Below are positions 22,880 to 36,000 of a stretch of DNA of 64,000 nucleotides, in pieces (position 1 is the first letter of the stretch; every line of letters starts with the position of its first letter). This DNA comes from Micrasema longulum. Taxonomy: Eukaryota; Arthropoda; Insecta; Trichoptera; Brachycentridae. The stretch is from NCBI GenBank assembly GCA_022494885.1, contig JAGVSM010003521.1, positions 62,001 to 126,000 of the forward strand, written 5' to 3'. Under the pieces are notes generated by a model, which saw nothing but the letters and a program-made list of their open reading frames with translations, made no database searches and was not told the origin of the DNA. The translations under genes were made by a program, and so were the position numbers.

Positions 22880-23400
22880 ATTTACCATTGTAAATTAAAA
22901 ATAAAATGAAAAAATAATATTGTATTTGCCTGCATGCTGTCGCTGATTTCCCTTTTGAATTTATTATTATTCAAATTGAAGATATCACTCGCATTGGCTC
23001 CAATAATATTATAATACAAGTTGCATATTCTATAAATGCACGAATTTTTTGCTGCATTAGTGTTTACATCGGTGCAGTTAAATAATCTGGTGTGGCGGGT
23101 ACGTTTAAGAGGTACATGGAAATTAATTAAACTTAGTAAATTGGGGCAGTCAGTAATACCATTTAAAAGCTTAAATAGAAACATTAAGTCAGCAATCTGT
23201 CGTCTATTATCCAAAGAGTTTATCTTAAAATGTACTCTCGCTTCATTATAATTATTAAATTGGTAATTATTTCTGTATGCTAGACATTTAATTAGTTTAT
23301 TTTAGACTGTTTCTATTTTTATTTGAGATTTTCATAGTATGGGGACCAGATTAAAGTTGCATGTTCAAGCCGACTTCTGACAAATGTGTTATAATTTTTT
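22880..23400 (-). mobile_element. I/Jockey-like LINE, C-terminal relic
   Basis: On the minus strand: TFVRSRLEHATLIWSPYYEN (about 23390-23330), then after breaks NRRQIADLMFLFKLLNGITD, CPNLLSLINFHVPLKRTRHT and the end of the ORF near 22890. 'LVRSxLEYAxxIWxPYY' and 'RRxxADLxxLxKLxNG' are standard for the C-terminal part of non-LTR element ORF2. Frames are interrupted. Confidence 0.8.
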
Positions 23401-23847
23401 TTTAGGGTATTTATATCTTATTATCTTATTTATTTATATTTTATCGTTGTAAGAATTTTTACTCTAAAACCAGACAATGGAAAACGAATCATATCAACTC
23501 TTAGTCCGACCAGCGTAGTCCGACAATTGGAGAATTTACAAAATAATTATTTAACAAGAATTTCAATAGTCTAGATTTATTTAGCACTCCATAATAAATA
23601 ACAAACTATTCAGAATTAGAGAATAGACGTTGTATTTTTTTGTTCCTTTTCATCAAATCAAATGTAATTTTGATTTAATGTAAATATCAAATCAAATCAA
23701 ATCAAATTAAGTTGTACGTATACGTACGTATTTACGTAGGTAAACATTACAATATATAAGACCCTCAATATTAAAGATGGCCAACTGCATATTTAATACT
23801 TGATAAAATAGCGTTTCTTGTTACGTTTTTTTTTTAATAAATAAATA

Positions 23848-24018
23848 TTAGCGTTCTTATAATTTACCCTAATATTTCAATTTTGGTGGCCGTTTTCAAC
23901 GAGTTGTAAATAACTCACTATTAGAAAATGGAAATCAAGTTGGGGTAGAGTGGGGTTTGAACTTTGGACCTCCGGCCCGTGAGTCCGCAACATTAGCCAC
24001 CGGACCACAACCCGATTC
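23848..24018 (-). repeat. SINE-A, reverse copy
   Basis: It has the reverse complement of the SINE-A head (GGTTTGAACTTTGGACC, CGTGAGTCCGCAACATTAGC) and body (TTTCAACGAGTTGTAAATAA, CTCACTATTAGAAAATGGAA), ending in a TTTTTTTTTTAATAAATAAA tail at the left. Confidence 0.8.
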
Positions 24019-24458
24019 AATGTTAACCTTTGGGTTAATCGTTCAAAGTGTTAATGGCACCAAAAAAAACACATATATATTTTTGTAAATATTTAAATTA
24101 AATAGTGCTATTACGGATTTTCGAAATTTTCTCAAAAATATGTGTGGAATAGTTAGGCCATCTTTGATACTGAGGGCTTCTTGTATACACGTTTGTAGGT
24201 TTTTTTTTAATGTAGCCACCGTATACGTATAAAGAGGTTTCGGTGTGTGTATTTTCAATTGAAGTACCTATTTGTGTATTTTATTTTTGTGTCGAAAGTC
24301 AAAACTTATGTAATGTAATCCACTTGACATACAAATAAAGTGGTTGTTTAACAAAACGATAAACATTAGGCTGCATAAAGTTGAATGATTTGGGTCTTAA
24401 GTGTTTTAAAACGCAACGTAAAAAACATGGAAATTAATTTGGAAACATCTAGAACAAT

Positions 24459-24785
24459 AATGAGGAACTTCAGCCCTACGGGAAATTGGATACAAAACAT
24501 GTTTTCTTACGCGCGGTAAAAATTAGAGCATTCAATTATAGGGCGAAGTTTCTTAAAATTATACTAAAAAAAATATTTTAATAAAAACAAACTACTTTGA
24601 ACGACGTCACTAGTGCATGTGAATCAACCAACGATAAGATAGCCGTGGAAGATTTCCGGTTTACTTACCGTCAACGGACCAATCGGCAATCGAACTGACC
24701 GAGAAGAAGCGGAAGAGAACTTAAGACGTCACACGCCGAGTAATTTCAGAAAAAGAAAACTTTAAAAAAATCAAAGCGCCGGTAC
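24459..24785 (-). mobile_element. MITE-1, near full length, reverse
   Basis: Begins AATGAGGAACTTCAG and CCTACGGGAAATTGGATAC; the interior has GACGTCACTAGTGCATGTGA, ACCGTCAACGGACCAATCGG and GACGTCACACGCCGAGTAAT. The other terminus is lost at about 24785. Confidence 0.75.
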
Positions 24786-24840
24786 CTAATTGTTACATAT
24801 ACATATTTATTGTGTATGCAGATAATTAGTAGAATTCCAT

Positions 24841-25131
24841 AATGAAATTTGGTAAGGTATCCAAATAAAACACTTTTATTGGATTTAATTCTGCTTTTTT
24901 TTTAAAATATATGTGACGCGTTTCGTCTTGTTAGGGCATTATCAAACTGACTTAAATATTTACAAAGTATCCTTATGTACTAAAAATAATTGCTGTTTAA
25001 TGATATAGGTGTATAATAATCATTAAGGATACTTTGTAAATATTTAAGATAGTTTGATAATATTTGAAAAAAAAAGTAGAATTAAACCCAATAAAAGTGT
25101 TTTATTTTGGATACCTTACCAAATTACATAT
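24841..25131. mobile_element. Foldback element of about 290 bp with hammerhead-like motif
   Basis: The left arm AATTTGGTAAGGTATCCAAA, TAAAACACTTTTATTGGATT, AATATTTACAAAGTATCCTT is mirrored by AAGGATACTTTGTAAATATT, AATAAAAGTGTTTTATTTTG, GATACCTTACCAAATT. The left arm carries an extra about 35-base block, read on the minus strand as GACGAAACGCGTCAC, which is absent from the right arm. Confidence 0.75.
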
Positions 25132-26142
25132 AAATGTGTATGAATAAAAATGCGACGCAACCACAAAAAATAATGCAAATATTCGTTGTATTTTATTTTC
25201 ATAAATCACTTGAGTTTCTCGAGGTCGATTTTCCAAGAAAATGGAGCTCAGTGAGATCAGACTGCATTCAGGATTCGGATTAGCGGGGGTTTAAATTGTA
25301 AATCCTAACACACAGATATGATCTTATATACATGATATAGTATAGATTAAATAATCTGCTGTCTAAATTTTAATATAAATTTATCTATCCTAACAGATGT
25401 TTCGCTTCGAAGGCGAACAAATGGTATTTTTCGGCGCTTTTTGGTATAAGCGAGTAGAAATATCAAGAAAAATAATTTTATAGTCTAACATTTGTTCATA
25501 CATCGAACATTAAAACTTCATGAGATAATTTTTCATTCATAGTTCCTCATTTTGGCTCTGTATGGATGGATCACACGTTGACGTAATCCAAATATTTTAT
25601 GATACATCTCCTCTCGAATGTAATATTCATGACTAATAAATAAACACATTATTTTAATGCTTAAAATAGATGTGAACTGGTAGTATATTATTTAAAAACA
25701 TGTCGAAAATAAGCATAGCCAAATCTTACGACAGCCTCGTTTCACCTAAGTACAAGTTTTTTGCACAGCTTTTTTATAAAATAGATTTTATTTTAAATTC
25801 TAACGTAAACATTGTTTTCAAAAGAGTTATTTATATTCGCTATTGTTGGTTTATAGAGTCGTAAATAATCAAATCTATTGATCTGGTTCCAAGTATTTGA
25901 TTGAAGAATTAAAGGGATATCATTTAGCATCACAAGCTATTGTAGAAAATAATTCTCTCGTGGGCGGATAATGTATGATCGGACTCGGCGGTGACATGGA
26001 TCGAAAATTGGAGATTATAACAGAGATGAAAACTGCAAGTAGTCTGCCAAATCACTTGGTTACCTACTCGTCATAACAGAATAGAATTTAGATATAATAT
26101 TTTAAGAAATGTTAATTTATAAAAGTGCGCAAATACACTTAC
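25132..26142. other. Presumed first intron of the tetraspanin-like gene
   Basis: Downstream (minus strand) of the donor at 26142. AT-rich. I scanned it for a second tetraspanin exon and found none. Confidence 0.35.
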
Positions 26143-26208
26143 CCAAAATATGATGTTTATTAATACGTATAAGTATTTGATCACGTTGTAACATCCTGAC
26201 AGTGCCAT
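26143..26208 (-). CDS. Tetraspanin-like first coding exon (gene fragment)
   Basis: A 22-codon exon starts with ATG at 26208 and ends at a strong donor (GGTAAGTG) at 26142, phase 0. The peptide begins MALSGCYNVIKYLYVLIN and ends in IIFW. A short N-terminus with Gly-Cys, then N-x-I-K-Y-L and a hydrophobic segment ending in IFW, is the typical cytoplasmic tail plus first membrane helix of tetraspanins (for example GCxxxVKYLLFxFNxIFW). Tetraspanins are four-pass membrane scaffold proteins. The gene runs leftward, divergent from NCAPH2, with about 600-800 bp between the start codons. I could not find the later exons, which should include the CCG-containing large loop, in the DNA to the left. They may be short and widely spaced, or outside the window. 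It could instead be another short hydrophobic first exon. Confidence 0.5.
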
Positions 26209-26800
26209 CGTGGATTTTATCCTTCACGGGCTAATAATAACAAATCAAATCACAATATATTTTAAACGTCACAACACAAAACTCGCACAAGTCAACACAG
26301 TAGTTGCACCAAAACTTGATTCGTTCAAACGTTGTGAAGTAAACACACAATGTAGGTAATGAAGAACGCGAGTGAAGTCGTATTATTTAAGAGATTCGGT
26401 TTCAAAAATTAGGGCGGACGCCAATATACTCGTTAAGAAAAATTTTTAGCCGCGAATTTAAAGCCGCGCCACGCAGCAAACACCACCGTATTTTTCTGAA
26501 TCTACAAACTGCTATGAACAGCGAACGAATTGAGCGCAAAATCAAAATTACAACAAAACGAAAATTTAAAGAATCAACATGTGTACAACATAACGATAAA
26601 ATTGTTGCCATTGGTAAAACACAAATACCCTAATGAATAAGCGTACCTACTTTAAATTTTGTTCCGCCTTTCGCGGTAGGCGGTTCCGATTACGCTGTCA
26701 AGAGAAAGCGAACGATGCTTTGACCCAAACAAAAATTAAATGGCCGCCGCGAATTTGGCCGTCGTATTAGCTATTTTTCCTATTACGTACAACATTTTCA
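26209..26800. promoter_or_regulatory. Probable bidirectional promoter region, tetraspanin-like gene / NCAPH2
   Basis: About 590 bp separate the two divergent start regions. Its right half (26640-26760) is richer in GC than the surroundings (TTCCGCCTTTCGCGG and GGCGGTTCCG segments). No TATA box is evident. An ATG at 26740 opens a short upstream frame that is not continued in the NCAPH2 frame. Assignment as a promoter rests on gene arrangement only. Confidence 0.4.
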
Positions 26801-27021
26801 ATGGACGACGATTTGCCGATACTGGACGGGTGGGTGTTTTATTTAATGTCATTTTGTACTATTTATCAGCTATTGTTATCTCATTTAAAGCTAAAATTGG
26901 TTTGTTTTTGACAATGTTGACAATTTGCCTTCTGCTATATTTACGTACATGAATTGTTTTGACATTTGTTTTTAGGTACAATGTTTGTTTGAGAAAAACG
27001 CGCCAGGGTAGTGAATGCTCG

Positions 27022-30000
27022 ATGAATTCCCAACGCTTGGAGGAGATTGTCTCGGCTCTTATGAAGCCTATTAAAGACATGAAACAAAATTTTGACATGG
27101 ACCTAAATTCAGTATGTACTTTCCCGCTTTACATCACGCTTCCGCATTTTGCACATTATCCGGCTGTCTTCTGTCTTCTGACTTACAACTCAAACCTTCG
27201 CCTGTTACAGCTACTGGAGGAGTATTTAACTGAAGCAGGTCTGCGACAGCTCAACGGGCTCAGAGACGAGGTTCTGCCCAATTTTTCAGAAGTGGCATTG
27301 CTACTTCAGCAATCTGCAAACATCTACAGCAAAAAGGTGGACTATTTGTGGCAACAAGTCCGGGAAATAGTCAGATCTTTCGGCTCCGAGGACTGGTAAG
27401 AATACCCTTTGCACAAAAGTAACCTCAAAGGTCCTTGATTGTTTACAAGCTTCGCATAACCTAGTTTCGCACATATTGTTACTTGATCACTAAACCGCTT
27501 TGTTTACACACATTGAATTGATGCAATTCTCCACATTCACATATGGTATCCACATGTGTTTATTTAATACCCTTTTATAATAAACATTAGGTATCACATA
27601 TTGAAAAACACATAATATTTTGCACAATTCAGCGAAAATGTATAAATCTACAACAACAACAAACCATCACTCCGTTTCCCCGTAAGGGTAGGCAAAGAGG
27701 ATAGAACGCCACATCACTCTATCGTTGCATACAAATCTCGCTTCTCTACATTCATACATCTTCTCATGCACGCGCGCCGATTATTCCGACTTTTGACAAG
27801 TCCATCTTCAAGTATTTGTTGGATTTGGTCATGCCATGTCTTTCTCGGTCTACCTTTATTTATGCATCCATCAACATTCGCATTGTAAATATTCTTAGCC
27901 GTTCTTTCGCTGTCCATTCGTTCTACATGTCCAAACCAGCGCAGAGCTCCTTTCTTGATTTTGTCTATAATGCTTGTCTCAGCCTTACATAAGGTACGGA
28001 TCTCAACATTTGTGCATCTATTGTACATAGTTTTACCACACATTCGCCTGAGAGATCGCATTTCGACAGCATTCAGCCTACTTTCATCCCTGTTTTTCCA
28101 AGTCCATACTTCGCTCCCATACATCAGGGTCAGGACCAGGACTCCGTTGTGAACTGCTAATTTTGCCTCTTGCGACAAACATTTATTTGCCAAGGTTGAG
28201 TTAAGTGCTTCGTTCACTCTGTTCCCAGCACTCACCCTCCTTTCAATATCTTTCACAGTCATTCCATCCCTAGTGAACATACTTCCCAGATACACAAATT
28301 CCTCTATTTGTTTTAGTATATCTCCATTCACAGTGATTTCACATTTAGTCATACTTTCATTTCTTACAAAAACCATTACATTCGATTTATCAACATTCAT
28401 CAGCAAATCGCTTCCCTCGCATACATCGTAGACCTTTGTTACCAAGAATTGCAGTTCCTCTTTGTTGTTAGCAAGAAGCACGGCATCATCAGCATACAAA
28501 AGGCAATTGACAAATCTAGACTAAAGTTAAATGACTCTTCATGCATATGGTTTAACAAAATTAAAGATTACATTATTTTAGAAAAATAATTGTTCATAAC
28601 CACTTAACAAATAACAACTGAGATAGATTAAGTTAACTAATATAAACACAACATTAATATTATTTGAATGCATCAAGACTTATCTATTTGAAGCCTTCAC
28701 GGAAGAAGATACAATTATAGTAATAATATTTGACTCATTTATATAGCGTCATTTTTGTGAAAAATCACCTCTAGGGCGCTTTACAATTGTATACCTAAAC
28801 TTAGATTCTAACAAAACTAAAGTGACATATTATATTATCAGATTTAAAATTTAAGGGTATGATAGTCTAAAGAAGTGAGATTTTAGTTGGGATCTGAACT
28901 GACTGGGACTGTCGATGATTCGTAAGTTTGAAGGCAATTGGTTCCAGGCAGTGGGGCCGTCAACGGCAAAAGCACCATCTCCAATTGTAGTGTTTGAGGA
29001 GCGCTGGATTTCGACAAGTTTTTGTCTTCCTGAATCAAATGCTGACCTAAGAGTTTTCTTTGACAAGTATTTTCCCCAATACAAAGGTCCGATAGGTATC
29101 TTGGAGCCATTTCATGAAGGGATTTGAACACTGTCCAGCAAAGCTTGTATTTTATTCTCGCTGGGCTTTTTAACCAGTGCAAATCTCGAAGATGTTGTGA
29201 GATGTGAGAATATTTTTTTACTCCCGTACTAAGCCTTGCTGCTGCATTGAAAACAGATTGAAGTTTATTAGTTACTTAAACCAGCCAATGACAGGTCATA
29301 AGCCCTGTAAATGCCTAGACTTCCATATTCCCTTTTCTAAAATGTTCTCCATCTCTGTTGTTATTTGTTAATCTTAATGACTCCCTTGGGGGTGAAATCG
29401 AGTCTTTTGTCTACAAAAATTTAGACAAACTCAAAATATTGTAATATGACCACGTACCGATTTTTCAGTTTTGAGACCTACCAGTCTCTTCGGAAGGACA
29501 CTAATTACACTAACATGCAAATTATATTATACACCTTTAAAATGAGTAATTTTTAGTTAAACATTAAAACACTTTGCTTGTATCTTCCTCCGTGAAGGCT
29601 ACAAATAGATAAGCCTTGATGCATTCAAATAATAATGTTGTGTTTTTATTGCTTAACTCAAAAATGTTGTTTTTAAGTTAGCTAGTTGTAGTAATTACCT
29701 CGCGATATATGAAAAATAAAAATAACGTATTAATTTATTTATTATTTTAGTGACGCAATTGAGGAAGGCGATACAGAAAATCGGAAAAAGCAAGGCCGTA
29801 CAAAGAGAAAAACAGAACTCTTGAATTTTGAGCTCATAGACCTCGAAGAAGCCACAAATATAAATTTAAAAGAAGTAACGGAATCAAAACCTCTGCCTAT
29901 TCTACCGAAAACCTTCATTCAGTTCGAACCTCGGATCATATCGGAAAACGATGTCCAGATAAAGGATTACAACGGAGTACTGATCGGCGTGGCGACTGAT

Positions 30001-33000
30001 TTCCGCTGCAATTGGAACACGGACATAAACGGGACACTCTGCGATGATTTGGACTTTTGTCCGGACAAAGAAACACCTTCCACTTTTACCAACATCGATT
30101 CAGAGACAGAATCTCCGACAGACTCCGGGCACTGCTCCGACTACACTGACGGAGCTGTTTCAGACACCCCCATAAACCTTCCTTCCGAGACGGAATGCCA
30201 CTCGGGGCCTGACGTGATGAGCCCCACATCAGAGACAGAATACCCGAGTATGTTAGCTGATGAAACGAGCGCATCTTTACTAGATGAAACTCACCTTTCT
30301 GTATTACCCGAAGAAACGCCCGTAGTTGAACTGCAAAGTAAAGAGACAAAAAAGAGGAAATTAACAGATGGCTCGACGCCGGTTAAAGCCAAAAATTCCA
30401 AATACGATATGGAGAAACCGTTTTCTGGGACTGCGGCCATTTTAAATCTCCAAAACTGTTGTTTTTCCCTCCCCGCGAGCATGATTGCGAAGGTCGTGGA
30501 GAGGAGAAAAAATAAACTCAAGAAATTGAGAAGGAAAATGAATAAATTAGATTGTAATCATTTTGATCTGAGCACAGATTATCTTTTGGATACTTTTGTG
30601 CTGAAATTAGAATCTAAAGCTGCCATCAGCTGGCATAGGAAAGAAATTCTTAGATGTTTGAAGGTTCTCTCTACAGATTGGGAAAAGGGTAAGAAACAAA
30701 CATATTTCAACCTCTTATGGGACACTTTTGAAATAACATATTTCAAACCCAATTAAATCAATATAAAACAACTTTGTTTTCAACCACTTTTTTCTACTGA
30801 CTGGTTTCAAAACTACACAAGTTTTATCAAGGTATAGGTACTTAACTAATTCATTCTATCCTATTTTCTTTTGACAGTGATTATTAAATATTACATTGAT
30901 ACATATGGAGCTAATAAGAAAACAAAAATCAGTGGTTAGAAACAAAGTTGTTTTAAATTAATTTTATTATAATGAATAACCACAAAGTTAGTGCTCCAAA
31001 TTTAAATTGTATCTAATTAAATACATATCTTTTTTATTAAGAGAAACTTACTGCATTTGCAAATCTATAGGCGGGGGGAACAATCACATAAGTCAACTTA
31101 TAGATATTTTTTTATTTGCTCATCTTGTAGTTTTGCACCTATGTTCACACATGTTCCAAAACACAGAAGTCAAATAACGTTATTAAGGATAGTATTATCA
31201 ATGTAATTTATCACACAAAATAAATTTATTAGTTATTTAAATTTATTTCAACAGAGAGGGAAAAAGTTTTTGAGAAGGGAATATGGAAGTCTAGGCATTT
31301 ACAGGGCTTATGACCTGTCAATGGCTGGTTTAAGTGGCCACTTTACACACTGTGTAACATTAAATTGCAAAGGTTATCCGTCATTCGAAAGAAAATTTTC
31401 TGCTCTATAAGAAATTTTGTTTGCCTTTACAAGCTTTCAAAATGGAATGTCACATAGATGAAAATGAGCATTTTCGACACCTTCTGTTTGGGTTCAATTG
31501 AGGGAATAAATCTACCAAAGCTCCTTGCGATATTTGCGCAGTGTACGGTGAAGATGCTATGTATTGACTAATTTGTTGTAAAAAAAAATAATTGAGTAAA
31601 CTTGCAGATTACCCAAATTCTTTGAAGATTCTCGATTTGGAAAACAGTATTTCAAACATAATTTCTTAAGGACTATTTTTCTTTGAGATGATACTTTTGA
31701 CATATGACTCGTAACACATGTGGCGCTCGACGCGGCATTTTAATCGTAATGATAATACCTAACACTGACTAAATTCACTGTGCTATTTTTTATAAACTTT
31801 CATATGAGTTATGTGTTAAATGAATGGATAATATAGCTACACAATATAATATATTATGAAGTTACGTTGTTTGAGTTGATTTTATAGATGAGAGTTGTTG
31901 CATCACACAGAACCACAGAAAAATTCGCAATTTATAGTATATATTACTTGCATTATATTATGCACCTACTATGTAGGTACAAATAAATGATATTTTATTA
32001 AAGCTTATCTGTAAATAAAATCTCCATTCCCCACTGCGTCATAACCCTAAAACATATTTAATTTTAAGTGTGTAAAATTTTAAGAATTTTATTTAGTTTT
32101 ATGTCAAATAATATGGATTATGAATATTTTTATTTTAATATATTATTTGTGTTAATTGTCTTCTAAATTTATGAAATTTTTTTTTAGATTTCCTTGGATT
32201 CCCAGAGGAGCCTTCCAAGTTTTCTGAAATAGATATTGCAGGTTTGTAAAAATATTTTTCCATACCTTTTATAAAGTGCAATGCGTAACATGAACCGACG
32301 ACAAACACGACGACATTGAGAACCTGATGTTTTATTAAGTAGCCAAACGTAGTTAAGGCTCTCGGCATCCCAGCTAACCGTATCACCTCCGCTTGATGAC
32401 AGCTGTCACGGAAGTTTTCTGTGTCTGTTCTCTTATTTCTTCATTCCACACAAAGTGAAACCACCGCACCCAAGATTTTTCTGAGACATCTATTCTCAAA
32501 ATACAGTATTTTGCTGCCCTAGTGAGGTGCTACGATTCGCATCAGTAGAGAATAGGTATTACGCAGGCGTTATATATGATTTTCACTGAATAAATATGAA
32601 AAAATACAAATCAACAGTGTGCATGTGTGAGAAGATGCATTTATGTAGAGGAATTCTATGTATGTATAGAGACACATGATGGATTCCGGACACCCCCCCG
32701 ACACCACAAATTATTTTTAATTTAAAAAAATACAAAAATTATAAAATAATAAATAATTAAAGTGGTGTGTTGTTCTATCCTCTTATGGCTGGAAAATGAC
32801 GTGATATTATTATTTCATTGATATGTGAATGTGTAATGTATTTATTTAGATAGTTATTAACAATTAGTTGGCCTGGTGGTCATGGTCAGTGCGTTTGCCT
32901 ACCATGCGAGAGGTCTCGGGCTCGATTCCCGACATGGTTGACATGAAATATTTATTTAAAAATATGTTTTTATACTAGAATATGGCGGGAAAGGAGATGA

Positions 33001-36000
33001 TGATGATGAATCAACCAGTTATGACTTGCATTATACGCAATATGTACAAAAATAATTTCAGTTACTATATTACCAGTTATTAAATTCAGACTGTTCAGAA
33101 ATTGAAAACTGAAATTCAGAATGTTTCCTAATTTTTTTCTTCCTATTTTTCATTCTTCATTTTATGGAATTCTTTGACCAACTTTGTATGCGTCATCTCC
33201 CTGTTTCTGGAGTTTACGCAAGGCTTGTTGTATTTATTTATTTATTTAATGAACGCCCAAAGGGCTCTTATAATATTTGGTTAAGAAGTGTATACAGTAT
33301 TATAGTAATTGACACAGAATTATTTCACTAAAATGATAATTATAAAAAAGAAAAGAAAAAGGAAATAAGTAAAGATGAATAGAAATAAAAAAGAGGAGAA
33401 ATGAGGGGATGGCCATTCAATGGAAAGGATAGCTAATTTGATAGCAGCTGGAGTGGTGTGGAGCCAGCCAGAAGTCCAACAGCTCAGCATAATTATTAGC
33501 AGTTCTGTGGATGCTCACCAGGGGAGGGGAGAATGGTGGGGAAAGTGTGTCCTATTGTACTCGCACTGGAACATGTGTTGGGAGTCTGGTGGTCCGCGTG
33601 GGTACATGAAAGTTGATCAGGGACAGTAGTTTTGGGCAATCCATTATGGTGCATATCACTTTGTGCATTAGAGTGAGGTCAGCAATTGTCCTTCTGGTGG
33701 AAAGCAATGGTTTTCTCATCACAAAACGATATGCTGTATCATTTCCTTCGCATAAATATGTTTCATTTTTCTAATTTTGTTTTTGATGTTCCATACTTAT
33801 TTTTTTTTTTCGCCTCTTTTATTGCATGTTTTTTGACACCAACCTTCGAAGAGATCCGATAAAAATTTAATAGAATGTACAATGATTTTTCTTTTCAATC
33901 ATTAACTGACAAACTTCCATTTGTTGACAGTAATGTTATTTGCCACTTGGAAAAACTGGCACACTCTTGTTTGTCCAAATTTCGTGTGTGTGCGTGTTGA
34001 GTGTGTATTCACCTAATCTATTTACAGACATAATTAACACACTGTGTCATTGATCTTTCATACTACTATAGTTGTTAAAAATAAATAAATTGTGTTGCCT
34101 CCACTGGCTGGGATGTTGCGTGCCGAAAGAAACATTTGACATAATTTTGAAACATGCTCTAAATACATATTAATCAAAATATTACTTTTACATTTATCCT
34201 ACAAGTAACACTACAAATAACCAACTATTTTTACCTATTTGGTCTGATCCACTCTTCAATCCGTTCGCAATCCGCCTGCATTATCCAATGAGGAAGTTCA
34301 GTGGTTTTTAATTTTTTTTAAATTTGTTATAAGACAATTTTTTTTGTATTTCTGAAATTACTGCTCGTGTGATGTCTCAAGTTCTTTTCCGCTTCATCTC
34401 TGTCAGTTCTGCCGATTGGTCCGTTGGCAGTATGTAAACTGGAAATCTTTCACAGTTCTCTTATCATTGATTGATGAACTAGCAATGTCGTTCAAAGTAG
34501 TTCATTTTTATGAATTTTTTTTGTACATTTTCAATGTTTTCATTTTTACCGCACGTAAGAAAACATTTTTTGTATCCAATTTGTCATGGGGCTGAAGTTC
34601 CTCATTCTTGATAGCAATTTTAAAGTGTTAGTATTTAATTAGCTTTAGATATATTCTCATAATTTTTCTACATTTTGTAAATTTGTACTGTGTGAGGTTT
34701 AATTTAATAAATCTAACATGGAGTTGTAGGCAAACTATAATTTGAACCAGATCAGAACACTAAATTCGTCAGTATTTTTGTTTGCATACTGTTTTATACT
34801 CTCTAAAATTATACACACATTGTACATAACTAAATAACATGAATTATTATCAATATTCTGTCAGTATGCATGATCAAAGTGACGTTACAAGCGAATTACA
34901 TAATTGCGCATATATATTTCCTTCTCCCTCTAATGCATAATTTTACACCATGAAGCATAGTCTATCTCCTTCAAGTCGCGGTTTTACCAGATCTGATATT
35001 TTTCATACAAATTTAGGATAAAAGTTTGTGCAAAACAAAATATGCACGGTGATAGTATCGCATGTGTTAGATGACAAAATAAGGCTAGAGTCGATCTCGC
35101 TTGATCTTTTGGTGCTAGTATTAAATAAAATATACATACATAATCCCTGTTTCTTTGTATTACGTACTTTTGCTATAAATTATTAGTTTATACATATTTT
35201 TACTAAGAAACGGTCCGTTAGAGTCTTCAAGATGTCACAAAAGCGGTGAAATCGGTTATTGGTTATTCAAAATTTGTAGAACTAAGTACCCCTCATCCTT
35301 TTCTAAAATAAATTACAACAAACTTTCGCTAACAGATTAAAATGTTTTGATGTATTTTTAATCAACTTCTATATAATTTTTACAGGATTCCGAGGCTTTA
35401 CGTGCGCTGAGTATGAATCCACATACAAGAGATATTCTCACCGCAGGTCCTTATACAGCGCCGTACTGGGAACGGACATTAACACTTGTAAGAAAACTTT
35501 TGAGGACGATGGCTGCCACTCGGATGACGATGGAGACAATAGGGATTACCCGAACCTTGACTACAACCAGGAGAAGGAGAACAGCATCATCGAGCGGTTA
35601 AATAGCAAAGCCAGTGATAATCAAGCCTTACAATGTGTAAGTATAAATGTTTTTACTCGTTGTAAACATGGCACAAGGACTTTTGCAGGATTGAATACAA
35701 TGAGGAAGTTCACTGGTTTTTTTAAAATATCAGGGCTATGATTTTTTTAAGTTTTGTAATTTTGAAATTACTCCACACGTGACGTCACAAGTTCTCTTCG
35801 GTGAGTTATGCCGATTGATGAGTGGCTTCCCGCTAACCGGAAATCTGTAATAACACTTCCATCGGTTGATTCTGAAGAACTAGTGACGATGTTCAATGTA
35901 GTTTACTTTTTTATACTTTTAAAGAAACTTGGCCGTACAATGATGAACTTTAGCACTGCGGGAAATTGGATACAATTTTTTTTTTCTTGCGCCTTGTGAG

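Noticed and set aside
24043..24258. 71-codon minus frame as a later tetraspanin exon
   Set aside because: No Cys pattern or membrane helix expected of a tetraspanin exon.
26740..26952. 70-codon frame MAAANLAVV...
   Set aside because: Hydrophobic low-complexity reading across the NCAPH2 leader and an apparent intron; not in the NCAPH2 frame.
29821..30756. Independent 311-aa gene
   Set aside because: It is exon 3 of NCAPH2; the true exon begins at 29751 and ends at the donor at 30689, before the frame's stop.
32868..32945. tRNA gene
   Set aside because: Recurs with the same non-tRNA body elsewhere in the window (SINE-B), and the acceptor stem is not convincing.
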